From assembly GCA_965153455.1 (NCBI GenBank), contig OZ234501.1, positions 3,720,001 through 3,784,000 of the forward strand: 64,000 nucleotides of DNA, given 5' to 3'. Shown here in pieces: positions 35,420 to 47,229 of this stretch. Under the pieces are notes generated by a model. The model saw only the letters and a program-made list of their open reading frames with translations, made no database searches and was not told the origin of the DNA. Both the position numbers and the translations under genes were made by a program. The stretch's first letter is position 1, and each line of letters starts with the position of its first letter. Source of the stretch: Sphagnum compactum. Its lineage: Eukaryota; Bryophyta; Sphagnopsida; Sphagnales.

Positions 35420-36455
35420 TGCTTAAAAAGAAAGAGCAAAAGAAATAAGAGAAACAAGTTGCAAAAAAAGAGCTCAAATGAGAAAGAAAATAACTTGAAA
35501 AAATGGAAACCCTAAAAATGAATAGAACAAGAAGAAAAACCAAATGAAGAGAAAACCAAAAAGAGTTGAAGATGGGAGAAAATTTTGACCCCACATAAAC
35601 CCTACTAAACCCTTCAAACATAAAAAACAACAATTTTTTTGGGCAGCCCATATTCCTTCCAAAAATTTATTTAGTCCCCACTTTTTGGAAATCGGTCCGC
35701 AATTTCCAAGTTTGGTTCCCATTTGGCAGACTTTACAAACAACCCAAAACTAGGAATGAAAGTGAAAACTAAGGTCCAAGTGGGGGTGAACTAAAGATGA
35801 CTTTACAAATAACTCTAATACTTTTTTAATTTTTGTTTGAAAGTTTGGGAAGTTTCACAAAGAAAAAAACACTAGGAATGTGGTGGGATGAGATTGATTG
35901 ATTTATAACTTAATTGGTATTTGTTGGCATCTTTTTAATCTTAGGCTAACATAACTATGTTTAGGGTATTGAGTTGGGTTATCATTTTTTTTCATTTCTT
36001 TTTATGTGCTCTTTTAAAGGAAAGGCATAGAAGTTTATCCTAACATTCAAGTGGGAAGCTCCAACCAAGGGGTGCCTATTAGGCTTTAATGTGAAAGTTG
36101 TTGAAAGACACTTATTGCATGGACTCTAATTTTTTGGTTTGCAGGGAATAGGAGGGGGGGCATATGGTTTACTACTTATGGATTCTGATAGGCGGGCCTA
36201 GCAAAGTTCCATTTGGAAGAATATTTTTATTTTCATATTTTGTTGGTCCTAGCTTGTATTAGCCAACTTCCTATGCACTTGATAAACCATGAAGTTGTGT
36301 AACTTGTTTGGTTTGTGTAGGGTAATGCCCAAGGCCATGGACATTACTATATAAGGACTCCCATGAAGTGAAGCCAAGGTAGCCAATGGCGTTACATGTT
36401 GTAAAATTGATGATTTTAATTTTTTTTAATATTCCTATGGTACCTAACCGTAAAC
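35420..36455. other. No gene recognised
   Basis: AT-rich DNA upstream of the Harbinger relic. ACTTTACAAATAACTCTAA (35802-35820) and a similar ACTTTACAAACAACCC (35731-35746) could be remnants of a Harbinger terminal repeat next to a TAA target, but no partner end was found. Confidence 0.35.
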
Positions 36456-36459
36456 ATAA

Positions 36460-37350
36460 AATAGCGGGAATTTTTCAAAATAGATGGACAAAAGGTTGCC
36501 ACATTTCCAAGTTTATAAGTAAGGTAAAACAATTGTTAATTTCGTTAAAACCATTAATCTACTATCAAGATGTGATGTGAGCAATACACTGAATGTATCA
36601 TAAACATAATTTCACACTTGAGAAATAAACCTTACATATGAAAATTTGACACCTAGTATACATTTACAATCATTTTTTGATTATAATTAAGTATTATTAA
36701 CCATATGTCATTGATACACTAAAGATTTATTGATACATTAATGATCTATTGATACACTAAAGACCTTTTGATACACTAAAGATTTTTCAACTTATTTAAA
36801 CATAAAAAGAAAGGGATTTATTTCAAAATAAATGGACAAGAAGTGGCCACGTTTCAAAATGTATGGGTAAAGTCAAAAATTAATTAATTAAATCAAAATG
36901 CACCACTATGCTACTAACTAGTAACACATGGTGTGAGCAATAAATACATTAAATGTATTATAAACATAATTTCACACTTGAGAAATAAACTTTACATATA
37001 AAAATTTGACACTTAATATACATTTACCACTAGTTTTTGTATTATAACTAACTATTATTAACCATGTGTTATTAATACATTGATGATCTATTGACACTAA
37101 AGACCTTTTGATACATTAAAGATTTTTCAGCTCGTTTAAACATAGAAAGAGTAAGAAATTTTCAAAATAAATGGACAAGAAGTTGTCACGTTTCAAAGTG
37201 TATGGGTAAAGTAAAAAATTAATAAATTTAATCAAAATGCACCACTATGCTACTAACATGTGGTGTGAACAATACATTGAGTGTATTATTAATATTTGAC
37301 ACTTGAAAATGAAATATCCGCATATGGGAAAAATTGACACGTGTTACACA
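36460..37350. repeat. Tandem array, about 350-bp unit
   Basis: TTTCAAAATA(A/G)ATGGACAA recurs near 36474, 36824 and 37161, and CATAATTTCACACTTGAGAAATAAAC at 36605 and 36965. Unit length is about 340-360 bp; there are two full copies and a partial third. Internal GATACATTA/GATACACTA motifs repeat on a shorter scale. Confidence 0.85.
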
Positions 37351-37405
37351 TTTCTTGCCACTTTTCAACTTTAAATGGTTGATATTTGCATTTGTAAGTC
37401 TATTA

Positions 37406-37721
37406 TTGTTAATAAATAGGAGATCTAGTCAAGTGTAAACATAAATCTTTTTTTGAAAGGAAACTAAAACATGATGCTCACAACATGGAACATAATATAT
37501 CAAAAACTCCTCAAGGTTCTTGTCACATAAAAAACACAAACTTGTGCAATGAATAAAATGGAGCCAAACCATCAACACCAAAGTAATTATAAGAGACCAA
37601 ACCAAAAATAACCAATCTAATCTAAATAAAAAAAATAGTTCAACCTTGTGAAAGTAACCTAGTTACTTTCCTATTCGAGTAACTAATGAAACCCTAACTA
37701 GTTGAACTTAAATTATCAACA
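37406..37721 (-). repeat. Putative 3' LTR of the decayed Copia element
   Basis: In minus orientation a purine tract CTTGAGCTTGAGGGGGAT is followed directly by TGTTGATAATTTAAG, the usual arrangement of a polypurine tract and LTR start. TGTTAATAAATAG (plus strand) near 37406 could be the inverted LTR end. The second LTR is not visible, so the boundaries are tentative. Confidence 0.45.
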
Positions 37722-37759
37722 ATCCCCCTCAAGCTCAAGTTCATTTCTAGTACACCAAA

Positions 37760-39365
37760 CATTTTTCTAAACATCATTAGCTTGTCTGTACCTAAAGCCT
37801 TTGTGAAAATGTCAACAACCTAATCCTCAGTACTTACATGAATAAGGTTAATTTCTCTTGCTATAACTCTTTCTCTAACAAAATGATAATGTACCTCAAT
37901 GTGCTTTGTGTTAGCATGATAGACTGAATTGTTAGCAAGTAGTATGCTATTGATGTTATCACAATAAATGATAACATAAACATCCATTGATTGTCCTAAA
38001 TCTAGAAGTAGTTTTTTTAAAAACTTCTTCACATGTAGCGATTGTTATGCTTCTATACTCTACCTCTGTGCTTGATAGTGCAATTGTTGGTTGTTTCTTA
38101 CTACTCCAACTAACAACACCACTTCCAAAAGAAAACATGAAACCATTGGTTAATCTCCTATTTGAAACAATGTTAGCCTAATCAGCATCCGTGTATCCAT
38201 GTACTTGTAACTATCTTTTAGCTTCATAAAAAATTCCACACTACAAAGTGTGTTTTATGTACTTTAATATGCGCCTAACTGCATCCAAATGTGGCTTTCA
38301 TGGTGTTTACATGAATTAACTCACGACTCGAACTGCATAATTCAAATTTGGCCTTATGATGGTCATGTAAATCAAACTCCCCACTATGCGTCTATACATA
38401 GTAGTATCTTCCACAAGGTCACCTTCATCTACACTTAATTTCACATTTTGCTCCAATGGAATTGAAATGGGTTTGCAACCCGTCATCCCATACTTAGACA
38501 ATTTGTTGAAGGCATACTTCCTTTGTAGTAACCATATTCTTTTAGAGGACTAGATTACCTCAATGTTGAGGAAGTAACACAACTCTCCCAAATCTTTCAT
38601 CTCAAACTTTTGCTTCAAAAGCTTCTTCAAATCAAAGATGTCTGCATCAATATCTCGTGTGACAATTAGGTCATCAACATAGATGACTATGACCACAATC
38701 CCACGATTTGTTTTTTTCACATAGAGTGAAAAATCTGCATTAAATGTTTGAAATCCACTTATGACAAGATATTAACCTATCTTGTTTGACCAAGCTCTGG
38801 GTGTTTGCTTCAAGCCATACAAAGCTTTCCTCAACCTACAAACCAAATTAAGATGTGCTTAGTCCACATAACCTAGTGGTTGATCCATGTACACTTCTTT
38901 TTGCAACTTTCCATGAAGAAAAACATTATTTACATCCATTTGATGTAAAGACCATCCTTTTGTTGTTGCCATAATAATGATTGTTTTTACGATTGTCATT
39001 TTTACAACTGGACTATAGGTCTCCTTATAGTCTATGCCATAAGTTTGGGCATACCCTTTGACAATCAATCTTGTTTTATATCTGTTCATAGATCTATCTG
39101 CATTATGTTTGACTTTGTACACCCATTTGCACCCAATTGCTTTCTTGTCCTTTGGTAAAGCTACCAATTCCCAAATAGCATTAGCATCCAACGCCACCAT
39201 CCCCTCATCCATGGCATTGTCCCACTTAGGGTTTCCAACCGCGTGCTCAAAACAAATGGGTTCAACCTCATGTATAACTCTCACCATGTATACATAATGA
39301 TGAACTACAAAGCTATCATATGTGAGTCTTTCTACAGGGTATTTGACTCATTTAGATCTTCGTAT
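37760..39365 (-). pseudogene. Ty1/Copia pol fragment: RT and RNase H (decayed)
   Basis: Minus strand. At 39287-38859 the RT N-terminal half carries AIGCKWVYKVKHNADRSMNR, GYAQTYGIDYKETYSPVVK and LHQMDVNNVFLHGKL. At about 38690 the YVDD-type box region is present in degraded form. At 38501-38316 comes GCKPISIPLEQNVKL with YRRIVGSLIY. At 38032-37820 is the RNase H end with YCDNINSILLANNSVYHANT and KHIEVHYHFVRERV. These blocks are in Copia order. Frameshifts and stops separate them, and no gag, protease or integrase is left, so this is a 5'-truncated relic. Confidence 0.88.
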
Positions 39366-39382
39366 TCCATTGAACAATTAAT

Positions 39383-39411
39383 TATATATATATATGTATA
39401 TATATATATAT
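39383..39411. repeat. (TA)n microsatellite
   Basis: Alternating TA with a single G, followed by CACACACAC. It lies exactly between the Copia relic and the foldback element. Confidence 0.8.
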
Positions 39412-39421
39412 CACACACACT

Positions 39422-40085
39422 TTAGATTTGGGTCTTTTTTTCTAAAAGAGAGGAGTTTTCTTACGAAGAAGAGAATCGGGTTGGGCACTCAAATCTCCTT
39501 ACTACCTAGGTAGAAAACAAAAAACAAAACAAAAAAGTGTTCGAACCTCGCAATCTAGCGTCGAATGATGTGGTGGCCGCTAGGTCTCCAAGTAGAAAAA
39601 AAATGATATGGTGGCCACCACATCGTCCTTCACAATCCAGGTCAACCAATCTTGTGGCCACTAGATAGTTTTTTTTTCACTTAGAGACTTGGTGGCCACT
39701 AGGTCATTCCATGTTAAACTCTAAAGGATGATCTAGTTGGCCACTAGATCGTTTGACACTAGATTGCGAATGACTTGATGGCCACCGAGTTTCCAAGCAA
39801 AAATAAATAATAAATATATAGTTTTTAAAAAAGATTTGGTGGCCACCAGATCGACTTTCACAGTTTAATAAAGGACAAATTATGAAGGTTGATCTGGTGG
39901 CCACTAGGTCTCCAAGTGAAAAAAAAATGACTTAATGGCCATTAGGTTGTCCCTTGTAATCTAGGTTCAAACACTATTTTTTCTTTTTTTCTACTACCTA
40001 AGTAGTAAGGAGATCCAGGTGCCCAACCCAATTCTCTTCTTCCTAAGGAAATTATTCTCTTTTATAAAAGGAGACCTGAATCTAA
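39422..40085. mobile_element. Foldback/MITE-like element with about 95-bp inverted ends
   Basis: The left end (39422-39513) and the reverse complement of the right end (39991-40085) align over about 95 bp: TTAGATT..GGTCT, TAAAAGAGA, GAAGAAGAGAAT.GGGTTGGGC, and ATCTCCTTACTAC.TAGGTAG. The interior repeats a GTGGCCACTAG-type motif about nine times. No coding capacity is present. I could not identify a target duplication, so the superfamily is open. Confidence 0.75.
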
Positions 40086-41100
40086 TGTAAAAAACAAATA
40101 AAAATGACCATTTTGATTCTTTCTGCTTTAAGGAGGGGAGAATTAGGCACCCACATAATTTTCTCTACTAAAAATGACCTATAGAAACAAAATTACATTG
40201 AGATGACTTTTCTTTATTAGAATTCTCTAAAGAACAAAAATCCATGTTCTATTGCATAGTAGACATAAAGTAGAATTTGTTACTAAGAGTGAAAAAATTG
40301 TTTTTATATAGTTTAGTGGAATATTTTTTTGGTAAAAAATATGGGACAAAAAGTTTGGAATGTGTTTGTTCAAAGAAGAACATATTATAATTTTAATATG
40401 GTAAGTAGACAAGGATGTGAAAATCCTTTATAAATAAAGTTTTATAGTTTTTTCCACATTGGTCAATAGCCTTTGACCATTAAAAAGATTTTTAGCCCCT
40501 TTCTTGATGCATCTCATGTCATAAAAATCATTGGAATTGGTTTAAAAATGAGCAAGATATGGCTTATGGAGGTGAAGGAAGTGAGAATGTAAGGTCTAAA
40601 CATTAAAAAACCAGTTTTGTTTTAAAACTATCTATATATATATGTTGGTCTAATGTTTTTTCACTTAAAAGGCCATTTGTAGAGCTTTAAATTTCACATG
40701 AATAACTTTTTAAATCACTCAAAATGAATAACAAACAAAAGAGATATATGGTTTGAAAGAAGAAGGTATAATGTTTTTCGGGTGTGCTTCAATGACCTTT
40801 TATTCTTGATATTTCTTTTGTTGTTATTGATTTTTTTATCTTTTTTGTCTTTTCTTTAGGTATTAATTATTTAAATTATTATGTTTCCATAACATCTTGT
40901 ATTATGCACTTATGCATTTCATTCTTTTTGTTTACATATTATGTGTATGTGTGTGCATGGTTTTATTTTTAAAAAAATTGATTTGCCTTTTTTTCACATT
41001 TCCCTATGTTTATGTTCATTTTCATTTACCTTTTTGTTTGAACATATTGCCTTTTTTTCCCAGGTGACTAGAGTGTTGTCCATAGCTAGCCATGTTGCGC
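40086..41100. other. No gene recognised
   Basis: Very AT-rich DNA with poly-T and TA runs (for example 40630-40645). No conserved motif. Confidence 0.5.
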
Positions 41101-41119
41101 CTCCATTTTAAAAAGTATG

Positions 41120-41453
41120 TGAGAATTGTCATGTAACAAATGTCACCATTTCTTTAACAGGTGGTGTTTATTGTAACGCTTGTTGTTCAAAATCAACAAT
41201 TCAAAAATTAAGCTTTCTTCATGGTTCCATTGCAACCAATGATGAATCTGAATTCTTGGATTTGCATCGTCCAAAACAAGTTCAACTCTTCATTTCAATT
41301 CACATTTATGGTAAATTTCACTTGTCGGCCACATCTACCTTTGTTGGCTTTCAAGAAGACATCCAACTATTTATCCCACAAGCACAAACTAGTGTGAAGG
41401 GTGAAACTTTTGTTGTTCTTTCGATAATTATTCCTAATGATAATGTCCAATGA
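41120..41453 (+). pseudogene. Relic ORF with paired CxxC, possibly Helentron 5' part
   Basis: The plus strand reads CENCHVTNVTISL, GGVYCNACCSKS, then FLHGSIATNDESEFLDLHRP and VQLFISIHIYGKFHLSAT, running to a stop at 41453. The two CxxC pairs about 14 residues apart look like a zinc ribbon. It has the same orientation as the Helitron-like relic that starts about 800 bp downstream, separated by a minisatellite. It could be the element's N-terminal zinc-finger portion, but that link is inference. Confidence 0.4.
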
Positions 41454-41739
41454 AGTGTGAAACGCAAGCTTGATTTTGTTGAATCAATATTAATTTCTAA
41501 ACAAAAACCATCTTAGACATTAAGGTTGTTGATAGTTTTATGTGACCTTTCTATAGTTACCTTTAATATACGAATAATTTATATATGTAGAAACTCCTTA
41601 TATCAAAATTTTGGTTTAAATAGCCCATATTAGATAATCATTTTCATAGTTTTTTCTAGAGGAAAAGGAAATTTTTCATACATTATTTTCATCAAGTGCC
41701 AAAAATAATTTTAAATGTATCATTTTGTATGTGAAGCAA

Positions 41740-42170
41740 TTTTTCAATGGAAATAGTTTTTTCAATGCAAGGATTTTTTTCAATGAAAATAGTTTTTCAA
41801 TGCAAGTAGCTTTTCCAATGAAAGTAATTTTTTAATGTAAGTAGTTTTTTTCATGAAAGTTATTTTTCAATGCAAATAGGTTTTTTTTCATGAAAACAAA
41901 TTTTCAATGCAAACAATTTTTTCAATGTAAGCAATTTTTTCAATGAAAGCAGTTTTTCAATGCAAGAATTTTTTTATGAAAATAGATTTTCAATGCAAAT
42001 GATTTTCCAATATAAGTAGTTTTTCAATGAAAATAATTTTTCAATACATGTAAATTTTCATACAAATTTTTTCTAATTTAATTTTTTTTCAATGCTAGCA
42101 AGTTTTCAATTCAAGCAAGTTTTCCATCTAAATAACTTTCCAATATAAATAATTTTCCAATGCAAAGAAT
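41740..42170 (+). repeat. TTTTTCAATGNAAG-type minisatellite
   Basis: About twenty degenerate units of 17-22 bp, each built on TTTTTCAATG followed by AAA or CAA and a short variable tail (TAGT, CAAT, AAAT). The array is strongly T-rich on the plus strand. Confidence 0.85.
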
Positions 42171-42240
42171 TTTCCAAAAATAATAATAAGTAAATAGTCT
42201 TAAATGAGTCATCAATTTTATGTTTTTTTAAAGTGTTTAT

Positions 42241-42910
42241 GTGGGAACCATGCTTTTGTTTATATATATTTTCATTAAATTGAAGTTAATAATAATGGAA
42301 ACACCTTCATTAAATCTTGTTGGTTCATCATTTGAACATGTGTTGCATTCATATGGTCTTCATTTAGTTTCAACATACAAATATGAAATAAGCAATTGTA
42401 TTTTTGATTCTATATCTTATTTATTGGATAATCATTTATCATCTTTTGAATTGAAGCAAAATATCATGGCACATTTAAATCAATGTTTATTATTGAATAC
42501 ATAAAAAGTTCAACAATGTTGTATTCAAGAATTAAATCCAATTTTTTTGTTTGATCTACATCACATATGAACATCAATATGTGACCAAAATGCCATTAAG
42601 TGCTAATATGGGAGGTTTATGGGGAGATTTCACTACAATATTTTGGATAATTGAATATTTACAAAGGTCAATTTACATTTGGAATAAAACATCAAAACGC
42701 ATTATGTTTCAATGTGGCATGGATTTTCAATCTATCCCCTTACATATAACGTACAATTCTCAACATTTTGAACCAATTCAATATGTTAGTGTTCTATTTA
42801 GGTCTTCGCTTATTTTTCAAGTTCATGATTCCAAAGTTAGCATGGATTTAAATGATTTTCCATCTCTTTTAGAATTAGTGATGCAACAACCTCCTATTCA
42901 ATTATCGTAA
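42241..42910 (+). pseudogene. OTU-like domain of the Helentron
   Basis: Two open pieces align in order with OTU cysteine proteases. The first (42301-42504) has SNCIFDSISYLLDN, where DGNC-F-SI is the usual catalytic block. The aspartate-glycine part is altered here but the cysteine and FDSISY are clear, followed by LKQNIMAHLNQ. The second (42551-42910) has WGDFTTIFWIIEYLQRSIYIWN, equivalent to WGG...I..LA....R.I.V, then LHITYNSQHFEPIQYV, which holds the terminal catalytic histidine region (HFEPI). A stop and frameshift lie between them. OTU domains cleave ubiquitin chains; their role in Helentrons is unclear. Confidence 0.65.
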
Positions 42911-43259
42911 CTAACTACATGTTTTTATTGGAATGAAAAATCTGATTATGCATTAATGAATATTTTGAAAAAAATTGGGATTCACCATTAGAGTATGTTG
43001 TTTCATTATTCAATGTTTTTTGTAATACAAATATTACTAAAAAAAAACTAAAAATTGTATTCAATACTACAAAACAATTTGAAAAACAACACAAGTGTTT
43101 ATGTCAATGAAAATTTGTTTAATCCTTTCACTTTAGTTCCCCTTATCAAAGTTTTTAAAAATCCCAAAATTCAAATGGAACACTCCCATTTGATTGTTGA
43201 ATCTAATGTAACAAAAAAAATATATAAATCAATTGGGCACTTTATAACAATATTTCTGA

Positions 43260-45060
43260 ATTATTAGAGGTTTGTCCAAATAAACTCCAAGGGTATGGGC
43301 AGTATAAGATGCATGGTAATGTTATTAATGTCCCTGCAAATGTGGATCAAATCCAATCATTACTACCATGTTTATCACATGATGGTGCAAGTGTGTTTCT
43401 TAAAAGACGTTTTGAATACAAATCACTTTATATGTCAAGAAATGTTCTTCCAAATATGGTGATGGTCATTTTATGAGATTTAATTGAAACACCATTATAC
43501 AAATATTTGAATGTTAACATTCATCATCAATGGGAAATTTTTTTTACTTTGCATATGAATTCAAATTTTCAAATTCCCACTTATAATAATGCATCATTTG
43601 ATAACTCTAATTGTGACAATGAAGAAATACATTATACACCAACATATTCAATGATACATAAATTTCTAGATGCTCCAAAAATAATGGATTATGAAAATAC
43701 TATATATTTTATTGCCCCAAGTCAAGACTTTCACCTTTTAAATTTATTTAAAGATAAACATTCAAAAAATAACCATTGTTCTATGGGCAACCTTGACAAT
43801 TTTCTGAAGGTTTTTCATATCAACAAATAGCTCAATGGGAATTACTTCATAAATCTGAAGTTTTTCTATATATATTTATAACCCTTTTTTTAAAACTGTT
43901 ATAAGTTTCCATCCAAAAAGCCATAGTTTCTGGTTGGTGCAAATACAAAAAGGAAACTATGTGGCAAAACTTTAAAAGCTTATCAAATACAAGATAAAAC
44001 AAATTTAAATAATATCTTCAAATCATACTTAGGTTATCGTGATTTGGAAGGTTTGCGTAATTCATCTAATTATTTTGAGAGGCGGTGAAAAAACTTTATT
44101 TGCAATGATTCAATAACTTGGTCCTCCAACGTTCTTTGTCACTTTTACATTTGCTGAAAGGTTATCTCATTAAAGTTTTACACACATTACATGCTTCAAG
44201 ATTAAATCCCCCAAATATAATAAAAGATGTCCAATCTGTTCATATAACAAAATTAATACGAATTGACCTTATCACATGTGCAAGATATTATGATCATAGA
44301 ACATCTTGATTTCACAAACTTATCACAAAAGATCATTATCTTTTCTGGTATATTTATAGTTTTTTTGCGTCATTGAATTCCAAAATTGTGGGAGTGAACA
44401 TGACCATGGACTTTTATGGATAAAAAATGCACCTATGTATGGAATGCACACAAATGAAAAAATTGAAAAGCTTGTAACATGTATATTTCTTGTGATGTAT
44501 CATTGTTACCAAACCCATTACAAAATGCACAACAACATCAACACACACATACATCTAAGAAAAAAAACCATGTTGTTTGTAGATTTCATTACCCATTGTT
44601 CCTATGCATGAAATAAAAAATTTAGAACCTCTTCAAATAAATGAAAATTATCCATTTTCACAATAATACCTCCAAACACAAGCAAAAAATAATTTCAATC
44701 TTTAAAATATTTCAAAAATAATGAAGATATATATCATTTTCTGAATATTAAATTTTTTTAAACTTTTATGAAAATACATATATATTAAGTTTGAGAAGTA
44801 AATTAACAAATTGCACATTTTTTTAAAACGAACTCCTAAAAACATAAATACTAATGCATTAACTATTGGTATTGTTCATTTGTGATTTGCAAATACAGAT
44901 ATTCGATTTATCTTGGACCCATATGCAACTACAACATGTTGCACATCATATATGACAAACATAGATAAATCAATAACATTAGAATTACATTCAATCATAA
45001 AAAATGCATTGCAAATAATATAGATGCAAATACAGGAATCCAAAAGTTAGGTAATGTTTT
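43260..45060 (+). pseudogene. DUF6570-like and HUH Rep region of the Helentron
   Basis: From 43264 the strand reads LEVCPNKLQGYGQYKMHGNV, VINVPANVDQIQSLLPCL and FLKRRFEYKSLYMSRNVLPN, then TPLYKYLNVNIHHQWE. This is the segment that precedes Rep in Helitron proteins. YFIAPSQDFHLLNLFKDKHS follows at 43707. The Rep metal-binding motif is SEHDHGLLWIKNAPMYG, with HDH at 44399-44407, the H-x-H of HUH nucleases. A cysteine/histidine block follows near 44535, then FANTDIRFILDPYA and TSYMTN near 44890-44960, where the tyrosine motif is expected. One of the tyrosines appears replaced by cysteine. Stops abound. Confidence 0.7.
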
Positions 45061-45879
45061 TCTTAATGCCTAATAAATGGTTGTTCAACTTACTATTTAC
45101 CTTGTGTTGTCTTTATCATTATATCATTCATCTTGAACATTTCAATTCATAAATATTTTTCCTTTTGAAAACTGTGCTTTTGTGTTCAAATCACAAGTTG
45201 CATCGAATGAATTGGAACCAGATTCAAGTGATATATTGTGTTCATTAATCATAGACAAATATATTAATCGTTTTAATCAATATGAATCGTTGTCATTAGC
45301 AGAGTTTAAATCTTTTTATAACAATAAAAAAAATTCAAACATCGCAAACCCAAAATTATTAGGTTTGTAAATTATAATAAATATAAAGATATTGAAAATT
45401 AGTCCAGAAAACAACTTTTATTATATTCACCATTTCAAAATTTAGAAAATTCCCAACTTGGAACTATTGTAACTTGGCATGATGCATATTGTCAACAACA
45501 TGGTGACATTTCTAAGATTCAATCTATTTTCAACTACCAAATGCCATATCCAAATACAAAAAAAAGGATGATTCAATACATTCAAAATCAAAACCATTAT
45601 GTTCAACCAACATTTGGATTAACGATATAAATAATGAAATAAATGATCCATGTCCTATAATTCTAGTTACAAATACCATCAATATTGAACATTATGATTT
45701 ACGATCTGATTTTGTTATTCAATCATGTAATAAATCAAACTAAAAATCACAATTTCTAGAAGATGGAAATTTCACAAAGTCATTATATTCCATGATGATG
45801 GAAAAATTTGAATATCGTAATTACTTAAACAATTAGATGAAGAACAAAGATTAATATTTGATGATATTATGCATAGAAA

Positions 45880-47200
45880 ACAATTGTACCCAGATACACC
45901 AATATGTTTATTTTTGACAAGTGGTGTTGGAACTGGAAAAACTTTTACATTGAAACTCATAATTCAAGGATTATTACGATTATACAATAAAGACATCTTT
46001 TGACTTAACAAAAAACAAGGCTTTACTTATGGCATCAATAGGTAAAGTTACTTTCAATATTGATGGTTTAACAATACATTCAACATTGAACATACCTGTT
46101 CAACAATCCTTATTTAATTTACCAAACTTATCATCAAATTCATTGAATAAGCTTACATGTTGATATGAACAATTACAACTCGATGTGACAGATGACATAC
46201 CACTTGGTGGTGCTAGAATGTTTAATGTTATAAATAATAGGCTAAGATCCATAAAACACATTCAAAACAATTTTTTTTGTGGTGTTGATGTTATCATGAT
46301 AGGTGATTTCTATCAAGCACCCCTTGTGAAAGATAGTTGGATCTTTCAAAATATCAAAGATAATGTTAATGCATTAACACCAATTTCTTAACAAACATAT
46401 GTCCAATGTTATGAACTAAATAAAGTTATTAGACAATATGACATGGTTTTTATACAAACTTTGAACAAATTTCATATTGCAATGAAAATGCAAGGATATT
46501 GAATTTATAAATTTAATTAGTAATCGACAACCACCCAACGATTTTACTATTCCATATTTATTTTATACAAATAAACTTGTGCAAAAACACAATGAAAATG
46601 TGTTCATTAACACATTTATTTTCAAAGTAATGGACATCAATCATCAATCATGCCCACCATTTTACAAACTCCCAAATGATTTGAGTAAAATTGTAGGTTT
46701 GCATTCTATAATTAATATAAAAAAGATATGTTGGTTGAATTATGTGCTGGTAACTATGCAACATTTGATGGTCTTGTGAATGGAGCTAACTAATGACATT
46801 TTTAAAGCATCAACAACATATTGTGAAAAAACCATTATATGGATAATGTTTCAAAATTTTAAAATTGAAACACTAACAAGAGAAAAATATAATCAGTATC
46901 ACGACAATAACATTGATTCAAAATGGACATCAATTGAACCTATCAAAAATATAAGAGTTGGTAAATCCCAATCATTTATCATAACAAGGATTCAATTTCC
47001 AATTCAACTTGCAATAATAAAAACCATTCATTGTTTTCAGGGATTACCACTAGATGAATGGGTTTTTGATCCCACTAACGTTAAAAAACATGGGTTAACA
47101 TATAGAGCATTATCCCGCATTCAAACAAAAGAAAAATTATTTTTGTTAGTTCCTTTCCAACATGAATTTTTTTATGTGGATCCAAAAGTACATGTAGAAA
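45880..47200 (+). pseudogene. PIF1-type helicase region of the Helentron
   Basis: Walker A is visible as SGVGTGKTFTLKL (45920-45958). Then come SIGKVTFNIDGLTIHS (46028-46080), GGARMFNVINNRLRSIK and the Walker B/DExx-like block VDVIMIGDFYQAPLVKDSW (46286-46341). Helicase motifs near the C-terminus are QFPIQLAIIKTIHCFQGLPL and GLTYRALSRIQTKEKLFLLV (46990-47155). These match the PIF1-like SF1B helicase fused to Rep in Helitrons, which unwinds donor DNA. At least four frameshifts or stops interrupt the domain. Confidence 0.8.
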
Positions 47201-47229
47201 TGAATAGATTGAAAACAATTGCAACTTGG

